Origin: Pleodorina starrii
Lineage: Eukaryota; Chlorophyta; Chlorophyceae; Chlamydomonadales; Volvocaceae
Direction of reading: 5' to 3'
DNA: 64,000 bases
NCBI GenBank assembly: GCA_030267565.1
Contig: BRXU01000008.1
Coordinates: forward strand, 434,001-498,000
Below, one piece after another: positions 11,607 through 24,407 of this stretch. Below the pieces are notes generated by a model, which was not told the origin of the DNA, made no database searches, and saw only the letters and a list, made by a program, of their open reading frames with translations. A program made the position numbers and the translations under genes. Numbering within the stretch: position 1 is the stretch's first letter; each line of letters begins with the position of its first letter.

Positions 11607-12236
11607 TCACCATTAAGAAAGTGTTGCATATGGAAGTCCTTGTAGGAAAGGACATGGCACCCATACCGTGTTGAAGTTCTATGTCGAGCCCGTCTCCACT
11701 TCACATGGAGACGTGGGTCTTGCGTGATGTGCCCATCACACATATTCGGAGGAAGCGATGAGATGGGATCCTCCCCGTTTGGCAAAGATGCTTGAGCGCA
11801 TGTGGGCCCACCGCAACTCAATGGTCCCCTTTGGCCGCTAGTATCTCCTTCTCCTGCATGGGCGGTTTTTCTACTGTCGTGCTTTTAGGCGTTTAAGTTC
11901 CCTTGGGCCCTCGGCTCGTATGGGTTTTTGTTCACGAGAGGGACACTCACCCCCAACCATGTAACAAACACCAGAAACACACACATATTCGCGAAACGAT
12001 CCAAGCGACAGCGCACAATTGGTGTGCAATGTTACTTCCACTTCAGATTGTATCAAGGTGTACTAGCTAAAAACGCATCCAGCGTATCAAATGAACCAAC
12101 AGTTCGCCCAACAGACCACAGGGCGGATCCGCCCTCATCAACCATGTCACAGAGCGTTTGGTGGTGTTGACAAACACCGGTTAATGAATTATTGAGACAT
12201 CATTTTTAATAAAAGAAGGTTGATGAGCTCCCGTCT
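11607..12236. other. Unique spacer splitting the left end of the macrosatellite
   Basis: About 630 bases not repeated elsewhere in the window, moderately A+T-rich, without coding signal. It separates the isolated C-module fragment from the partial GA-rich segment that starts near 12240. It may be the pre-array sequence or an insertion. Confidence 0.5.
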
Positions 12237-12702
12237 GTCAGCACTGGAGTGTGCTGAGCTGAGCTGTGCTGTGCTGGCTGGAGTGGGCTGGGCTGCGCTT
12301 GCTGGCTGGGGTAGGATTCGGTGGGCTGGTTTGGGCTGTGCTGGGCTGGACTGTGCTGCGCTGTATTTGCTGTGCTGGGATGTGAACGTGGACTAGAGAG
12401 GGCTGAGGCCTACGAGGACCGAGAGGGCAAGAGGGCCGAGAGGGCAAGGGGGCCAAGACGGCAAGAGGACCGAGAGGGCAAGGGGGCCAAGTCGGCAAGA
12501 GGGCAGAGAGGGAAAGAGGGCCAAGACGGCAAGCGGGCAGAGAAGGCTGAGAGGGCAGAGGACAGAAAGAGCAGGGGCAGAGAAGGCTGACACGCACGAC
12601 TGGGCTTAGTGGTCGGGAATAAAGAGGGTGCAGGGAGGGCTAAGCGGGCTGAGTAGGCTGAGCGGGCAGAGCGGGCTGAGGGGCCAGTGGGGCAGAGGGG
12701 CA

Positions 12703-13540
12703 CAGAGGGAAGAGAGGGAAGAGAAGGAAGAGAAGGAAGAGAAGGAAGAGAGGGAAGAGAGGGAAGAGAGGGAAGAGAGGGAAGAGAGGGAAGAGAGGGA
12801 AGAGAGGGAAGAGAGGGAAGAGAGGGAGGAGAGGGAAGAGAGGGAAGAGAGGGAAGAGAGGGAAGAGAGGGAAGAGAGGGAAGAGAGGGAAGAGAGGGAA
12901 GAGAGGGAAGAGAGGGAAGAGAGGGAAGAGAGGGAAGAGAGGGAAGAGAGGGAAGAGAGGGAAGAGAGGGAAGAGAGGGAAGAGAGGGAAGAGAGGGAAG
13001 AGAGGGAAGAGAGGGAAGAGAGGGAAGAGAGGGAAGAGAGGGAAGAGAGGGAAGAGAGGGAAGAGAGGGAAGAGAGGGAAGAGAGGGAAGAGAGGGAAGA
13101 GAGGGAAGAGAGGGAAGAGAGGGAAGAGAGGGAAGAGAGGGAAGAGAGGGAAGAGAGGGAAGAGAGGGAAGAGAGGGAAGAGAGGGAAGAGAGGGAAGAG
13201 AGGGAAGAGAGGGAAGAGAGGGAAGAGAGGGAAGAGAGGGAAGAGAGGGAAGAAAGGGAGGAGAGGGAAGAGAGGGAAGAGAGGGAAGAGAGGGAAGAGA
13301 GGGAAGAGAGGGAAGAGAGGGAAGAGAGGGAAGAGAGGGAAGAGAGGGAAGAGAGGGAAGAGAGGGAAGAGAGGGAAGAGAGGGAAGAAAAGGACGAGCA
13401 GGGATGAGGGGAACGAGGAGGACGAGGAGGACGAGGAGGACAAGGAGGACGAGGAGGACGAGGAGGACGAGGAGGACGAGGAGGACGAGGAGGACGAGGA
13501 GGACGAGGAGGACGAGGAGGACGAGGAGGACGAGGAGGAA
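12703..13540. repeat. 9-bp minisatellites (GAAGAGAGG)n then (GAGGACGAG)n, first array
   Basis: About 76 units of GAAGAGAGG (12703-13390) with rare variants, a short transition, then about 14 units of GAGGACGAG (13411-13540). Because the period is divisible by three and lacks stop codons, several frames stay open on both strands; the long Ser-, Leu/Pro- or Glu/Arg-repeat frames here are artefacts. Confidence 0.9.
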
Positions 13541-16500
13541 GTGAGTGCAGACAGGCAAGAGAAAGCTGAGAAGGCTGAGAATGCTGGGGAGGCTGAGCAG
13601 GCTGACCGGGCTGAGTTGCGCCTGTTTGAAATTGGATCAAGGGGGCAAGGCAAGTATGCGGGGCAGGCTCAACAATGCCATCGACATTCATGGGGAAGCA
13701 TGGAACAGTTTCAGGGTCGCGTGCCAAACACATAACAAGGTGGTGCCTGTGGCGGCCCCGGCTTGGCTCGGATGCAAGAGCAATCAAATGAAGCCTTTGC
13801 ACGAGGCAGCGTGGTTCCGGTTTCCCCAGCAACCCATAAACCGAGTGCGTGCATGCATGCCCCAGCCTTCCCCAACCACACCTGCGACGCTGAATGCCGT
13901 GGCGCAGCCCTCCAGACATCCAGCGGCTCCTCTCCCTCGCCCTCCGTCTGCGCTAGATGCCAAAGCGCCCGGGCGCCCGGGCGCCAAAGCGCCAGTAGGA
14001 GCCCCGCCACCGCCGAACCCGTGCCGGCGGCGGCGCTGGCACAGCCTGCCGCTGCTGAGGCCGCACGAGCGCTGCGCTGCGGCTGACGAGATGAATGCGG
14101 CCCACGGTTCCTCAGCCCACCAACCAGCAGCGCGCCAGCAGCAAGGCCAGGCTGCCGGTGCCGCCTGCTGTCACCAGCACACGCAAGCGCGACAGGACCG
14201 ACCCATGGGTCGGCCCCACCGGCGCGGCGATGGCCTTGAGGGCCAGGGGTGCTGCCATGTGCTGCAGCAGCTGGGTGTGCAGGACCTGCGAGGAAGGGGG
14301 ATCGGGATGTGTGCAAGGAGAGGCAAGTGAGGCCGAGCAGTGGGGCATGGGTACCGAGCCCCAACGTACGGCGTGGTCACTTTAAGGCTACACGGAGAAC
14401 CGGTAGGTATCCGCCCACACGCACTTAGCCTGTATGTGCAATCAAAGCTCCAAGCAGCCAAGACATTTCAAGTCTGCGACCCCATGCAAGGACAGCCCCC
14501 AGAAGCCTTCCCACCTGCGCACCAAGAAGCCGCCTCAACGAACTGGTACCGGCGAACGCGGCGGAGCCGGCGTCAGCGCCCGTCGTCGCCGCCGCCGCCA
14601 TCGCCGTCCTGTCGCCGTAACAACCGCAGCAGAGGCGCGAAGCTGCATGATCTGTGCCCCGCCGCAGCGGCTCCCCGCAAAGACAACCAGCTTGCCAGCG
14701 GCCAGACCAGCCCGCAATACTGCAGCGGGCCGCCAGCCGCGCCCTTCCGTCGTTCGCCGCCGCCGCCAGCCGGGGCATGCAGGATTAGCGGCGACGGGAT
14801 GACCGCGTCCGTGATGGCCACCGCGGGACTGGCACAGGCGCGCTGTCGCGACACGCCGCTGCTGGTGGCGCTGTCGGCCGCCGCGGTGGAGGGCGTCGAT
14901 GCTTGGCGCTGCGGCAGCGGCGGCGATGACGTCATGGGGCGTTCGTGCCGCTGAACACACGAAGGAGCTGACTCGGTTGAGAAGCGTCTCGGGGACATCG
15001 CGCCGCCAGCCTGAAAGCGTTAGGATCCGGGCACACGGGATACCTTTATTGAGTCGCGCAAGGTACCGTAATCGGGCCTGGATGGGTGCGCTTCTCTAAT
15101 GCGTATACACGGCGCATGTAAGATGTACAGGGTGCGTGCACCAAGCAACCACAACCTGCGCTGACCGATGGGAGCAGCAGTCACCCCTGGCCAGGTGTCT
15201 CCAGCGTGTGGTGTGCACAGGTTCGATCGTGTTCCTACGCTGCGCTGATCGTGACGACGGCAGTGCGATTATTCCTGAAAACACACACAGCCCGGCACCG
15301 GCCCGGCACCCACCTACGGCCAGCCGCCAGCGCCGCACCACCATGGCCCGAGGCGGCCGTCTCCAGACGAGTGGTCCGCAGGTGCAGCAGCTCTGGCCGC
15401 GACGCGCAAGCGCCACGCCGACGCCGGCGGGCTACACGTGGCCTTGGTGCGACAGGGAGGACACTGCCGTGGAGGCGGAGACGGTGGGGTCACCCAACGG
15501 GATGCCTGTCGGTGCGGAACGGGGTGGGACATGTGGCAGGAGCGAGTTGCGAGAGTTGAGAGTATTCGGAGAAGTGTCGGCCGGGCGGCGGTGCAAGGAG
15601 AAGAGGCCATCCGCGAGCAAGCAAGCAAGCGAGCGAACCGAGCTAGCTGACCCGTATCGGGTGTCGTGAATTCTCGAAGCGACGGAGCCACACCGCACTC
15701 AGCCAACGACGCACCCGTGACTTGCCGCGCCGCGCCGTGCATGGAGAGCAGGCCCAGCTCGCCCGCGGCACATCCAAGCCTCCGCCCGTGCCACGCGAAC
15801 CACTGCCTGCTCCACCGCACGGGTCCGTTGGGCTGAGATGGTGAAGCTGCTGCGGCGGCCATGCCACGATTCAGGCCCCGACAGGGGAGGTGGGCTGTTG
15901 AGGAGCAGCCGCGGCTGTGCTGTGCTGTGCTGTGCTGCGCTGTGCTGCGCTGCGCTGTGCTGCGCTGTGCTGCGCTGTGCTGCGCTGTGCTGCGCTGTCC
16001 TGTGCTGTGCTGCGCTGTGCTGCGCTGTGCTGCACTGTGCTGCGCTGTGCTGCGCTGTGCTGCGCTGTGCTGCGCTGTGCTGCGCTGTGCTGCGCTGTGC
16101 TGCGCTGTGCTGCGCTGTGCTGCGCTGTGCTGGCTGGAGTGGGCTGGGCTGCGCTTGATGGCTGGGATAGGATTCGGTCGGCTGGTTTGGGCTGTGCTGG
16201 GCTGGACTGTGCTGCGCTGTATGTGCTGAGCTGGGATGTGGGCGTGGACTAGAGAGGGCTGAGGCCTACGAGGGCAGAGAGGGCAAGAGGGCCCACACGG
16301 CAAGAGGGCAGAGAGGGCAAGAGGGCCGAGAGGGCAAGAGGGCAGAGCGGGAAAGAGGGCAAAGACGGAAAGAGGGCAGAGAGGGAAAGAGGGTCAAGAC
16401 GGAAAGCGGGCTGAGCGGGCAGAGAAGGCTGAGAGGGCAGAGGACAGAAAGAGCAGGGGCAGAGAAGGCTGAGACGACTGGGCTTAGTGGTCGGGAATAA

Positions 16501-17200
16501 AGAGGGTTCAGGAAGGGCTAAGCGGGCTGAGTAGGCTGAGCGGGCAGAGCGGGCTGAGGGGCCAGAGGGGCAGAGGGGCACAGAGGGAAGAGAGGGAAGA
16601 GAGGGAAGAGAGGGAAGAAAGGGAAGAGAGGGAAGAGAGGGAAGAGAGGGAAGAGAGGGAAGAGAGGGAAGAGAGGGAAGAGAGGGAAGAGAGGGAAGAG
16701 AGGGAAGAGAGGGAAGAGAGGGAAGAGAGGGAAGAGAGGGAAGAGAGGGAAGAGAGGGAAGAGAGGGAAGAGAGGGAAGAGAGGGAAGAGAGGGAAGAGA
16801 GGGAAGAGAGGGAAGAGAGGGAAGGAAGAGAGGAAAGAGAGGGAAGGAAGAGAGGAAAGAAGGGGAAGAGAGGGAAGAGAGGGAAGAGAGGGAAGAGAGG
16901 GAAGAGAGGGAAGAGGAGGACGAGGAGGACGAGGAGGACGAGGAGGACGAGGAGGACGAGGAGGACGAGGAGGACGAGGAGGACGAGGAGGACGAGGAGG
17001 ACGAGGAGGACGAGGAGGACGAGGAGGACGAGGAGGACGAGGAGGACGAGGAGGACGAGGAGGACGAGGAGGACGAGGAGGACGAGGAGGACGAGGAGGA
17101 CGAGGAGGACGAGGAGGACGAGGAGGACGAGGAGGACGAGGAGGACGAGGAGGACGAGGAGGACGAGGAGGACGAGGAGGACGAGGAGGACGAGGAGGAA
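13541..17200 (+). repeat. Macrosatellite unit 1 (about 3.66 kb)
   Basis: First complete unit. C module about 13768-14200, D module about 14200-15915, (CTGTGCTGCG)n 15917-16131, GA-rich segment 16132-16579, 9-bp arrays 16580-17199 (about 37 GAAGAGAGG and 32 GAGGACGAG copies). Confidence 0.85.
15917..16131. repeat. 10-bp minisatellite (CTGTGCTGCG)n, unit 1
   Basis: About 21 imperfect copies, with CTGTG/CTGCG alternation and single variants such as CTGTCCTGTG. Equivalent arrays are at 19579-19820 and 22999-23230. Confidence 0.9.
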
Positions 17201-20200
17201 GTGAGTGCAGACAGGCAAGAGAAAGCTGAGAAGGCTGAGAATGCTGGGGAGGCTGAGCAGGCTGACCGGGCTGAGTTGCGCCTGTTTGAAATTGGATCAA
17301 GGGGGCAAGGCAAGTATGCGGGGCAGGCTCAACAATGCCATCGACATTCATGGGGAAGCATGGAACAGTTTCAGGGTCGCGTGCCAAACACATAACAAGG
17401 TGGTGCCTGTGGGGGCCCCGGCTTGGCTCGGATGCAAGCGCAATCAAATGAAGCCTTTGCACGAGGCAGCGTGGTTCCGGTTTCCCCAGCAACCCATAAA
17501 CCGAGTGCGTGCGTGCATGCATGCCCCAGCCTTCCCCAACCACACCTGCGACGCTGAATGCCGTGGCGCAGCCCTCCAGACCTCCAGCGGCTCCTCTCCC
17601 TCGCCCTCCGTCTGCGCTAGATGCCAAAGCGCCCGGGCGCCCGGGCGCCAAAGCGCCAGTAGGAGCCCCGCCACCACCGAACCCGTGCCGGCGGCGGCGC
17701 TGGCACAGCCTGCCGCTGCTGAGGCCGCACGAGCGCTGCGCTGCGGCTGACGAGATGAATGCGGCCCACGGTTCCTCAGCCCACCAACCAGCAGCGCGCC
17801 AGCAGCAAGGCCAGGCTGCCGGTGCCGCCTGCTGTCACCAGCACACGCAAGCGCGACAGGACCGACCCATGGGTCGGCCCCACCGGCGCGGCGATGGCCT
17901 TGAGGGCCAGGGGTGCTGCCATGTGCTGCAGCAGCTGGGTGTGCAGGACCTGCGAGGAAGGGGGATCGGGATGTGTGCAAGGAGAGGCAAGTGAGGCCGA
18001 GCAGTGGGGCATGGGTACCGAGCCCCAACGTACGGCGTGGTCACGTTAAGGCTACACGGAGAACCGGTAGGTATCCGCCCACACGCACTTAGCCTGTATG
18101 TGCAATCAAAGCTCCAAGCAGCCAAGACATTTCAAGTCTGCGACCCCATGCAAGGACAGCCCCCAGAAGCCTTCCCACCTGCGCACCAAGAAGCCGCCTC
18201 AACGAACTGGTACCGGCGAACGCGGCGGAGCCGGCGTCAGCGCCCGTCGTCGCCGCCGCCGCCATCGCCGTCCTGTCGCCGTAACGACCGCAGCAGAGGC
18301 GCGAAGCTGCATGATCTGTGCCCCGCCGCAGCGGCTCCCCGCAAAGACAACCAGCTTGCCAGCGGCCAGACCAGCCCGCAATACTGCAGCGGGCCGCCAG
18401 CCGCGCCCTTCCGTCGTTCGCCGCCGCCGCCAGCCGGGGCATGCAGGATTAGCGGCGACGGGATGACCGCGTCCGTGATGGCCACCGCGGGACTGGCACA
18501 GGCGCGCTGTCGCGACACGCCGCTGCTGGTGGCGCTGTCGGCCGCCGCGGTGGAGGGCGTCGATGCTTGGCGCTGCGGCAGCGGCGGCGATGACGTCATG
18601 GGGCGTTCGTGCCGCTGAACACACGAAGGAGCTGACTCGGTTGAGAAGCGTCTCGGGGACATCGCGCCGCCAGCCTGAAAGCGTTAGGATCCGGGCACAC
18701 GGGATACCTTTATTGAGTCGCGCAAGGTACCGTAATCGGGCCTGGATGGGTGCGCTTCTCTAATGCGTATACACGGCGCATGTAAGATGTACAGGGTGCG
18801 TGCACCAAGCAACCACAACCTGCGCTGACCGATGGGAGCAGCAGTCACCCCTGGCCAGGTGTCTCCAGCGTGTGGTGTGCACAGGTTCGATCGTGTTCCT
18901 ACGCTGCGCTGATCGTGACGACGGCAGTGCGATTATTCCTGAAAACACACACAGCCCGGCACCGGCCCGGCACCCACCTACGGCCAGCCGCCAGCGCCGC
19001 ACCACCATGGCCCGAGGCGGCCGTCTCCAGACGAGTGGTCCGCAGGTGCAGCAGCTCTGGCCGCGACGCGCAAGCGCCACGCCGACGCCGGCGGGCTACA
19101 CGTGGCCTTGGTGCGACAGGGAGGACACTGCCGTGGAGGCGGAGACGGTGGGGTCACCCAACGGGATGCCTGTCGGTGCGGAACGGGGTGGGACATGTGG
19201 CAGGAGCGAGTTGCGAGAGTTGAGAGTATTCGGAGAAGTGTCGGCCGCGCGGCGGTGCAAGGAGAAGAGGCCATCCGCGAGCAAGCAAGCAAGCGAGCGA
19301 ACCGAGCTAGCTGACCCGTATCGGGTGTCGTGAATTCTCGAAGCGACGGAGCCACACCGCACTCAGCCAACGACGCACCCGTGACTTGCCGCGCCGCGCC
19401 GTGCATGGAGAGCAGGCCCAGCTCGCCCGCGGCACATCCAAGCCTCCGCCCGTGCCACGCGAACCACTGCCTGCTCCACCGCACGGGTCCGTTGGGCTGA
19501 GATGGTGAAGCTGCTGCGGCGGCCATGCCACGATTCAGGCCCCGACAGGGGAGGTGGGCTGTTGAGGAGCAGTCGCGGCTGTGCTGTGCTGTGCTGCGCT
19601 GTGCTGCGCTGTGCTGCGCTGTGCTGCGCTGCGCTGTGCTGCGCTGTGCTGCGCTGTGCTGCGCTGTCCTGTGCTGTGCTGCGCTGTGCTGTGCTGTGCT
19701 GCGCTGTGCTGCGCTGCGCTGTGCTGCGCTGTGCTGCGCTGTGCTGCGCTGTGCTGCGCTGTGCTGTGCTGCGCTGTGCTGCGCTGTGCTGCGCTGTGCT
19801 GCGCTGTGCTGCGCTGTGCTGGCTGGAGTGGGCTGGGCTGCGCTTGATGGCTGGGATAGGATTCGGTGGGCTGGTTTGGGCTGTGCTGGGCTGGACTGTG
19901 CTGCGCTGTATGTGCTGAGCTGGGATGTGGGCGTGGACTAGAGAGGGCTGAGGCCTACGAGGGCAGAGAGGGCAAGAGGGCCAACACGGCAAGAGGGCAG
20001 AGAGGGCAAGAGGGCCGAGAGGGCAAGAGGGCAGAGCGGGAAAGAGGGCAAAGACGGAAAGAGGGCAGAGAGGGAAAGAGGGTCAAGACGGCAAGAGGGC
20101 TGAGCGGGCAGAGAAGGCTGAGAGGGCAGAGGACAGAAAGAGCAGGGGCAGAGAAGGCTGAGACGACTGGGCTTAGTGGTCGGGAATAAAGAGGGTTCAG

Positions 20201-20620
20201 GAAGGGCTAAGCGGGCTGAGTAGGCTGAGCGGGCAGAGCGGGCTGAGGGGCCAGAGGGGCAGAGGGGCACAGAGGGAAGAGAGGGAAGAGAGGGAAGAGA
20301 GGGAAGAAAGGGAAGAGAGGGAAGAGAGGGAAGAGAGGGAAGAGAGGGAAGAGAAGGACGAGGAGGACGAGGAGGACGAGGAGGACGAGGAGGACGAGGA
20401 GGACGAGGAGGACGAGGAGGACGAGGAGGACGAGGAGGACGAGGAGGACGAGGAGGACGAGGAGGACGAGGAGGACGAGGAGGACGAGGAGGACGAGGAG
20501 GACGAGGAGGACGAGGAGGACGAGGAGGACGAGGAGGACGAGGAGGACGAGGAGGACGAGGAGGACGAGGAGGACGAGGAGGACGAGGAGGACGAGGAGG
20601 ACGAGGAGGACGAGGAGGAA
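17201..20620 (+). repeat. Macrosatellite unit 2 (about 3.42 kb)
   Basis: Same module order as unit 1. (CTGTGCTGCG)n is at 19579-19820. The 9-bp arrays are the shortest of the set: about 9 GAAGAGAGG copies (20272-20354) and about 29 GAGGACGAG copies (20355-20620). Confidence 0.85.
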
Positions 20621-23600
20621 GTGAGTGCAGACAGGCAAGAGAAAGCTGAGAAGGCTGAGAATGCTGGGGAGGCTGAGCAGGCTGACCGGGCTGAGTTGCG
20701 CCTGTTTGAAATTGGATCAAGGGGGCAAGGCAAGTATGCGGGGCAGGCTCAACAATGCCATCGACATTCATGGGGAAGCATGGAACAGTTTCAGGGTCGC
20801 GTGCCAAACACATAACAAGGTGGTGCCTGTGGCGGCCCCGGCTTGGCTCGGATGCAAGCGCAATCAAATGAAGCCTTTGCACGAGGCAGCGTGGTTCCGG
20901 TTTCCCCAGCAACCCATAAACCGAGTGCGTGCGTGCATGCATGCCCCAGCCTTCCCCAACCACACCTGCGACGCTGAATGCCGTGGCGCAGCCCTCCAGA
21001 CCTCCAGCGGCTCCTCTCCCTCGCCCTCCGTCTGCGCTAGATGCCAAAGCGCCCGGGCGCCCGGGCGCCAAAGCGCCAGTAGGAGCCCCGCCACCACCGA
21101 ACCCGTGCCGGCGGCGGCGCTGGCACAGCCTGCCGCTGCTGAGGCCGCACGAGCGCTGCGCTGCGGCTGACGAGATGAATGCGGCCCACGGTTCCTCAGC
21201 CCACCAACCAGCAGCGCGCCAGCAGCAAGGCCAGGCTGCCGGTGCCGCCTGCTGTCACCAGCACACGCAAGCGCGACAGGACCGACCCATGGGTCGGCCC
21301 CACCGGCGCGGCGATGGCCTTGAGGGCCAGGGGTGCTGCCATGTGCTGCAGCAGCTGGGTGTGCAGGACCTGCGAGGAAGGGGGATCGGGATGTGTGCAA
21401 GGAGAGGCAAGTGAGGCCGAGCAGTGGGGCATGGGTACCGAGCCCCAACGTACGGCGTGGTCACGTTAAGGCTACACGGAGAACCGGTAGGTATCCGCCC
21501 ACACGCACTTAGCCTGTATGTGCAATCAAAGCTCCAAGCAGCCAAGACATTTCAAGTCTGCGACCCCATGCAAGGACAGCCCCCAGAAGCCTTCCCACCT
21601 GCGCACCAAGAAGCCGCCTCAACGAACTGGTACCGGCGAACGCGGCGGAGCCGGCGTCAGCGCCCGTCGTCGCCGCCGCCGCCATCGCCGTCCTGTCGCC
21701 GTAACGACCGCAGCAGAGGCGCGAAGCTGCATGATCTGTGCCCCGCCGCAGCGGCTCCCCGCAAAGACAACCAGCTTGCCAGCGGCCAGACCAGCCCGCA
21801 ATACTGCAGCGGGCCGCCAGCCGCGCCCTTCCGTCGTTCGCCGCCGCCGCCAGCCGGGGCATGCAGGATTAGCGGCGACGGGATGACCGCGTCCGTGATG
21901 GCCACCGCGGGACTGGCACAGGCGCGCTGTCGCGACACGCCGCTGCTGGTGGCGCTGTCGGCCGCCGCGGTGGAGGGCGTCGATGCTTGGCGCTGCGGCA
22001 GCGGCGGCGATGACGTCATGGGGCGTTCGTGCCGCTGAACACACGAAGGAGCTGACTCGGTTGAGAAGCGTCTCGGGGACATCGCGCCGCCAGCCTGAAA
22101 GCGTTAGGATCCGGGCACACGGGATACCTTTATTGAGTCGCGCAAGGTACCGTAATCGGGCCTGGATGGGTGCGCTTCTCTAATGCGTATACACGGCGCA
22201 TGTAAGATGTACAGGGTGCGTGCACCAAGCAACCACAACCTGCGCTGACCGATGGGAGCAGCAGTCACCCCTGGCCAGGTGTCTCCAGCGTGTGGTGTGC
22301 ACAGGTTCGATCGTGTTCCTACGCTGCGCTGATCGTGACGACGGCAGTGCGATTATTCCTGAAAACACACACAGCCCGGCACCGGCCCGGCACCCACCTA
22401 CGGCCAGCCGCCAGCGCCGCACCACCATGGCCCGAGGCGGCCGTCTCCAGACGAGTGGTCCGCAGGTGCAGCAGCTCTGGCCGCGACGCGCAAGCGCCAC
22501 GCCGACGCCGGCGGGCTACACGTGGCCTTGGTGCGACAGGGAGGACACTGCCGTGGAGGCGGAGACGGTGGGGTCACCCAACGGGATGCCTGTCGGTGCG
22601 GAACGGGGTGGGACATGTGGCAGGAGCGAGTTGCGAGAGTTGAGAGTATTCGGAGAAGTGTCGGCCGCGCGGCGGTGCAAGGAGAAGAGGCCATCCGCGA
22701 GCAAGCAAGCAAGCGAGCGAACCGAGCTAGCTGACCCGTATCGGGTGTCGTGAATTCTCGAAGCGACGGAGCCACACCGCACTCAGCCAACGACGCACCC
22801 GTGACTTGCCGCGCCGCGCCGTGCATGGAGAGCAGGCCCAGCTCGCCCGCGGCACATCCAAGCCTCCGCCCGTGCCACGCGAACCACTGCCTGCTCCACC
22901 GCACGGGTCCGTTGGGCTGAGATGGTGAAGCTGCTGCGGCGGCCATGCCACGATTCAGGCCCCGACAGGGGAGGTGGGCTGTTGAGGAGCAGCCGCGGCT
23001 GTGCTGTGCTGTGCTGCGCTGTGCTGCGCTGTGCTGCGCTGCGCTGTGCTGCGCTGTGCTGCGCTGTCCTGTGCTGTGCTGCGCTGTGCTGTGCTGTGCT
23101 GCGCTGTGCTGCGCTGCGCTGTGCTGCGCTGTGCTGCGCTGTGCTGCGCTGTGCTGCGCTGTGCTGCGCTGTGCTGCGCTGTGCTGTGCTGCGCTGTGCT
23201 GCGCTGTGCTGCGCTGTGCTGCGCTGTGCTGGCTGGAGTGGGCTGGGCTGCGCTTGATGGCTGGGATAGGATTCGGTGGGCTGGTTTGGGCTGTGCTGGG
23301 CTGGACTGTGCTGCGCTGTATGTGCTGAGCTGGGATGTGGGCGTGGACTAGAGAGGGCTGAGGCCTACGAGGGCAGAGAGGGCAAGAGGGCCAACACGGC
23401 AAGAGGGCAGAGAGGGCAAGAGGGCCGAGAGGGCAAGAGGGCAGAGCGGGAAAGAGGGCAAAGACGGAAAGAGGGCAGAGAGGGAAAGAGGGTCAAGACG
23501 GCAAGAGGGCTGAGCGGGCAGAGAAGGCTGAGAGGGCAGAGGACAGAAAGAGCAGGGGCAGAGAAGGCTGAGACGACTGGGCTTAGTGGTCGGGAATAAA

Positions 23601-24407
23601 GAGGGTTCAGGAAGGGCTAAGCGGGCTGAGTAGGCTGAGCGGGCAGAGCGGGCTGAGGGGCCAGAGGGGCAGAGGGGCACAGAGGGAAGAGAGGGAAGAG
23701 AGGGAAGAGAGGGAAGAGAGGGAAGAGAGGGAAGAGAGGGAAGAGAGGGAAGAGAGGGAAGAGAGGGAAGAGAGGGAAGAGAGGGAAGAGAGGGAAGAGA
23801 GGGAAGAGAGGGAAGAGAGGGAAGAGAGGGAAGAGAGGGAAGAGAGGGAAGAGAGGGAAGAGAGGGAAGAGAGGGAAGAGAGGGAAGAGAGGGAAGAGAG
23901 GGAAGAGAGGGAAGAGAGGGAAGAGAGGGAAGAGAGGGAAGAGAGGGAAGAGAGGGAAGAGAGGGAAGAGAGGGAAGAGAGGGAAGAGAGGGAAGAGAGG
24001 GAAGAGAGGGAAGAGAGGGAAGAGAGGGAAGAGAGGGAAGAGAGGGAAGAGAGGGAAGAGAGGGAAGAGAGGGAAGAGAGGGAAGAGAGGGAAGAGAGGG
24101 AAGAGAGGGAAGAGAGGGAAGAGAGGGAAGAGAGGGAAGAGAGGGAAGAGAGGGAAGAGAGGGAAGAGAGGGAAGAGAGGGAAGAGAGGGAAGAGAGGGA
24201 AGAGAGGGAAGAGAGGGAAGAGAGGGAAGAGAGGGAAGAGAGGGAAGAGAGGGAAGAGAGGGAAGAGAGGGAAGAGAGGGAAGAGAGGGAAGAGAGGGAA
24301 GAGAGGGAAGAGAGGGAAGAGAAGGACGAGGAGGACGAGGAGGACGAGGAGGACGAGGAGGACGAGGAGGACGAGGAGGACGAGGAGGACGAGGAGGACG
24401 AGGAGGA
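20621..24407 (+). repeat. Macrosatellite unit 3 (about 3.79 kb)
   Basis: D module indistinguishable by eye from unit 2. (CTGTGCTGCG)n is at 22999-23230. The 9-bp arrays are inverted in proportion relative to unit 2: about 70 GAAGAGAGG copies (23692-24323) and about 9 GAGGACGAG copies (24324-24407). Confidence 0.85.

Noticed and set aside
12410..13919. Long open frames of Ser-, Leu/Val-, Pro/Arg- or Glu/Arg-repeat proteins on both strands
   Set aside because: They are translations of stop-free 9-bp repeats and are open in several frames at once. The same happens at 16249-17651, 19938-21071 and 23348-24790.
15220..15240. Possible tRNA B-box (AGGTTCGATCG) inside the macrosatellite
   Set aside because: No matching A-box, acceptor stem or anticodon arm around it.
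15838..16252. Cys/Ala/Leu-rich frames (LCCAVLRCAA repeats)
   Set aside because: Products of the 10-bp CTGTGCTGCG array, present in all three plus-strand frames.
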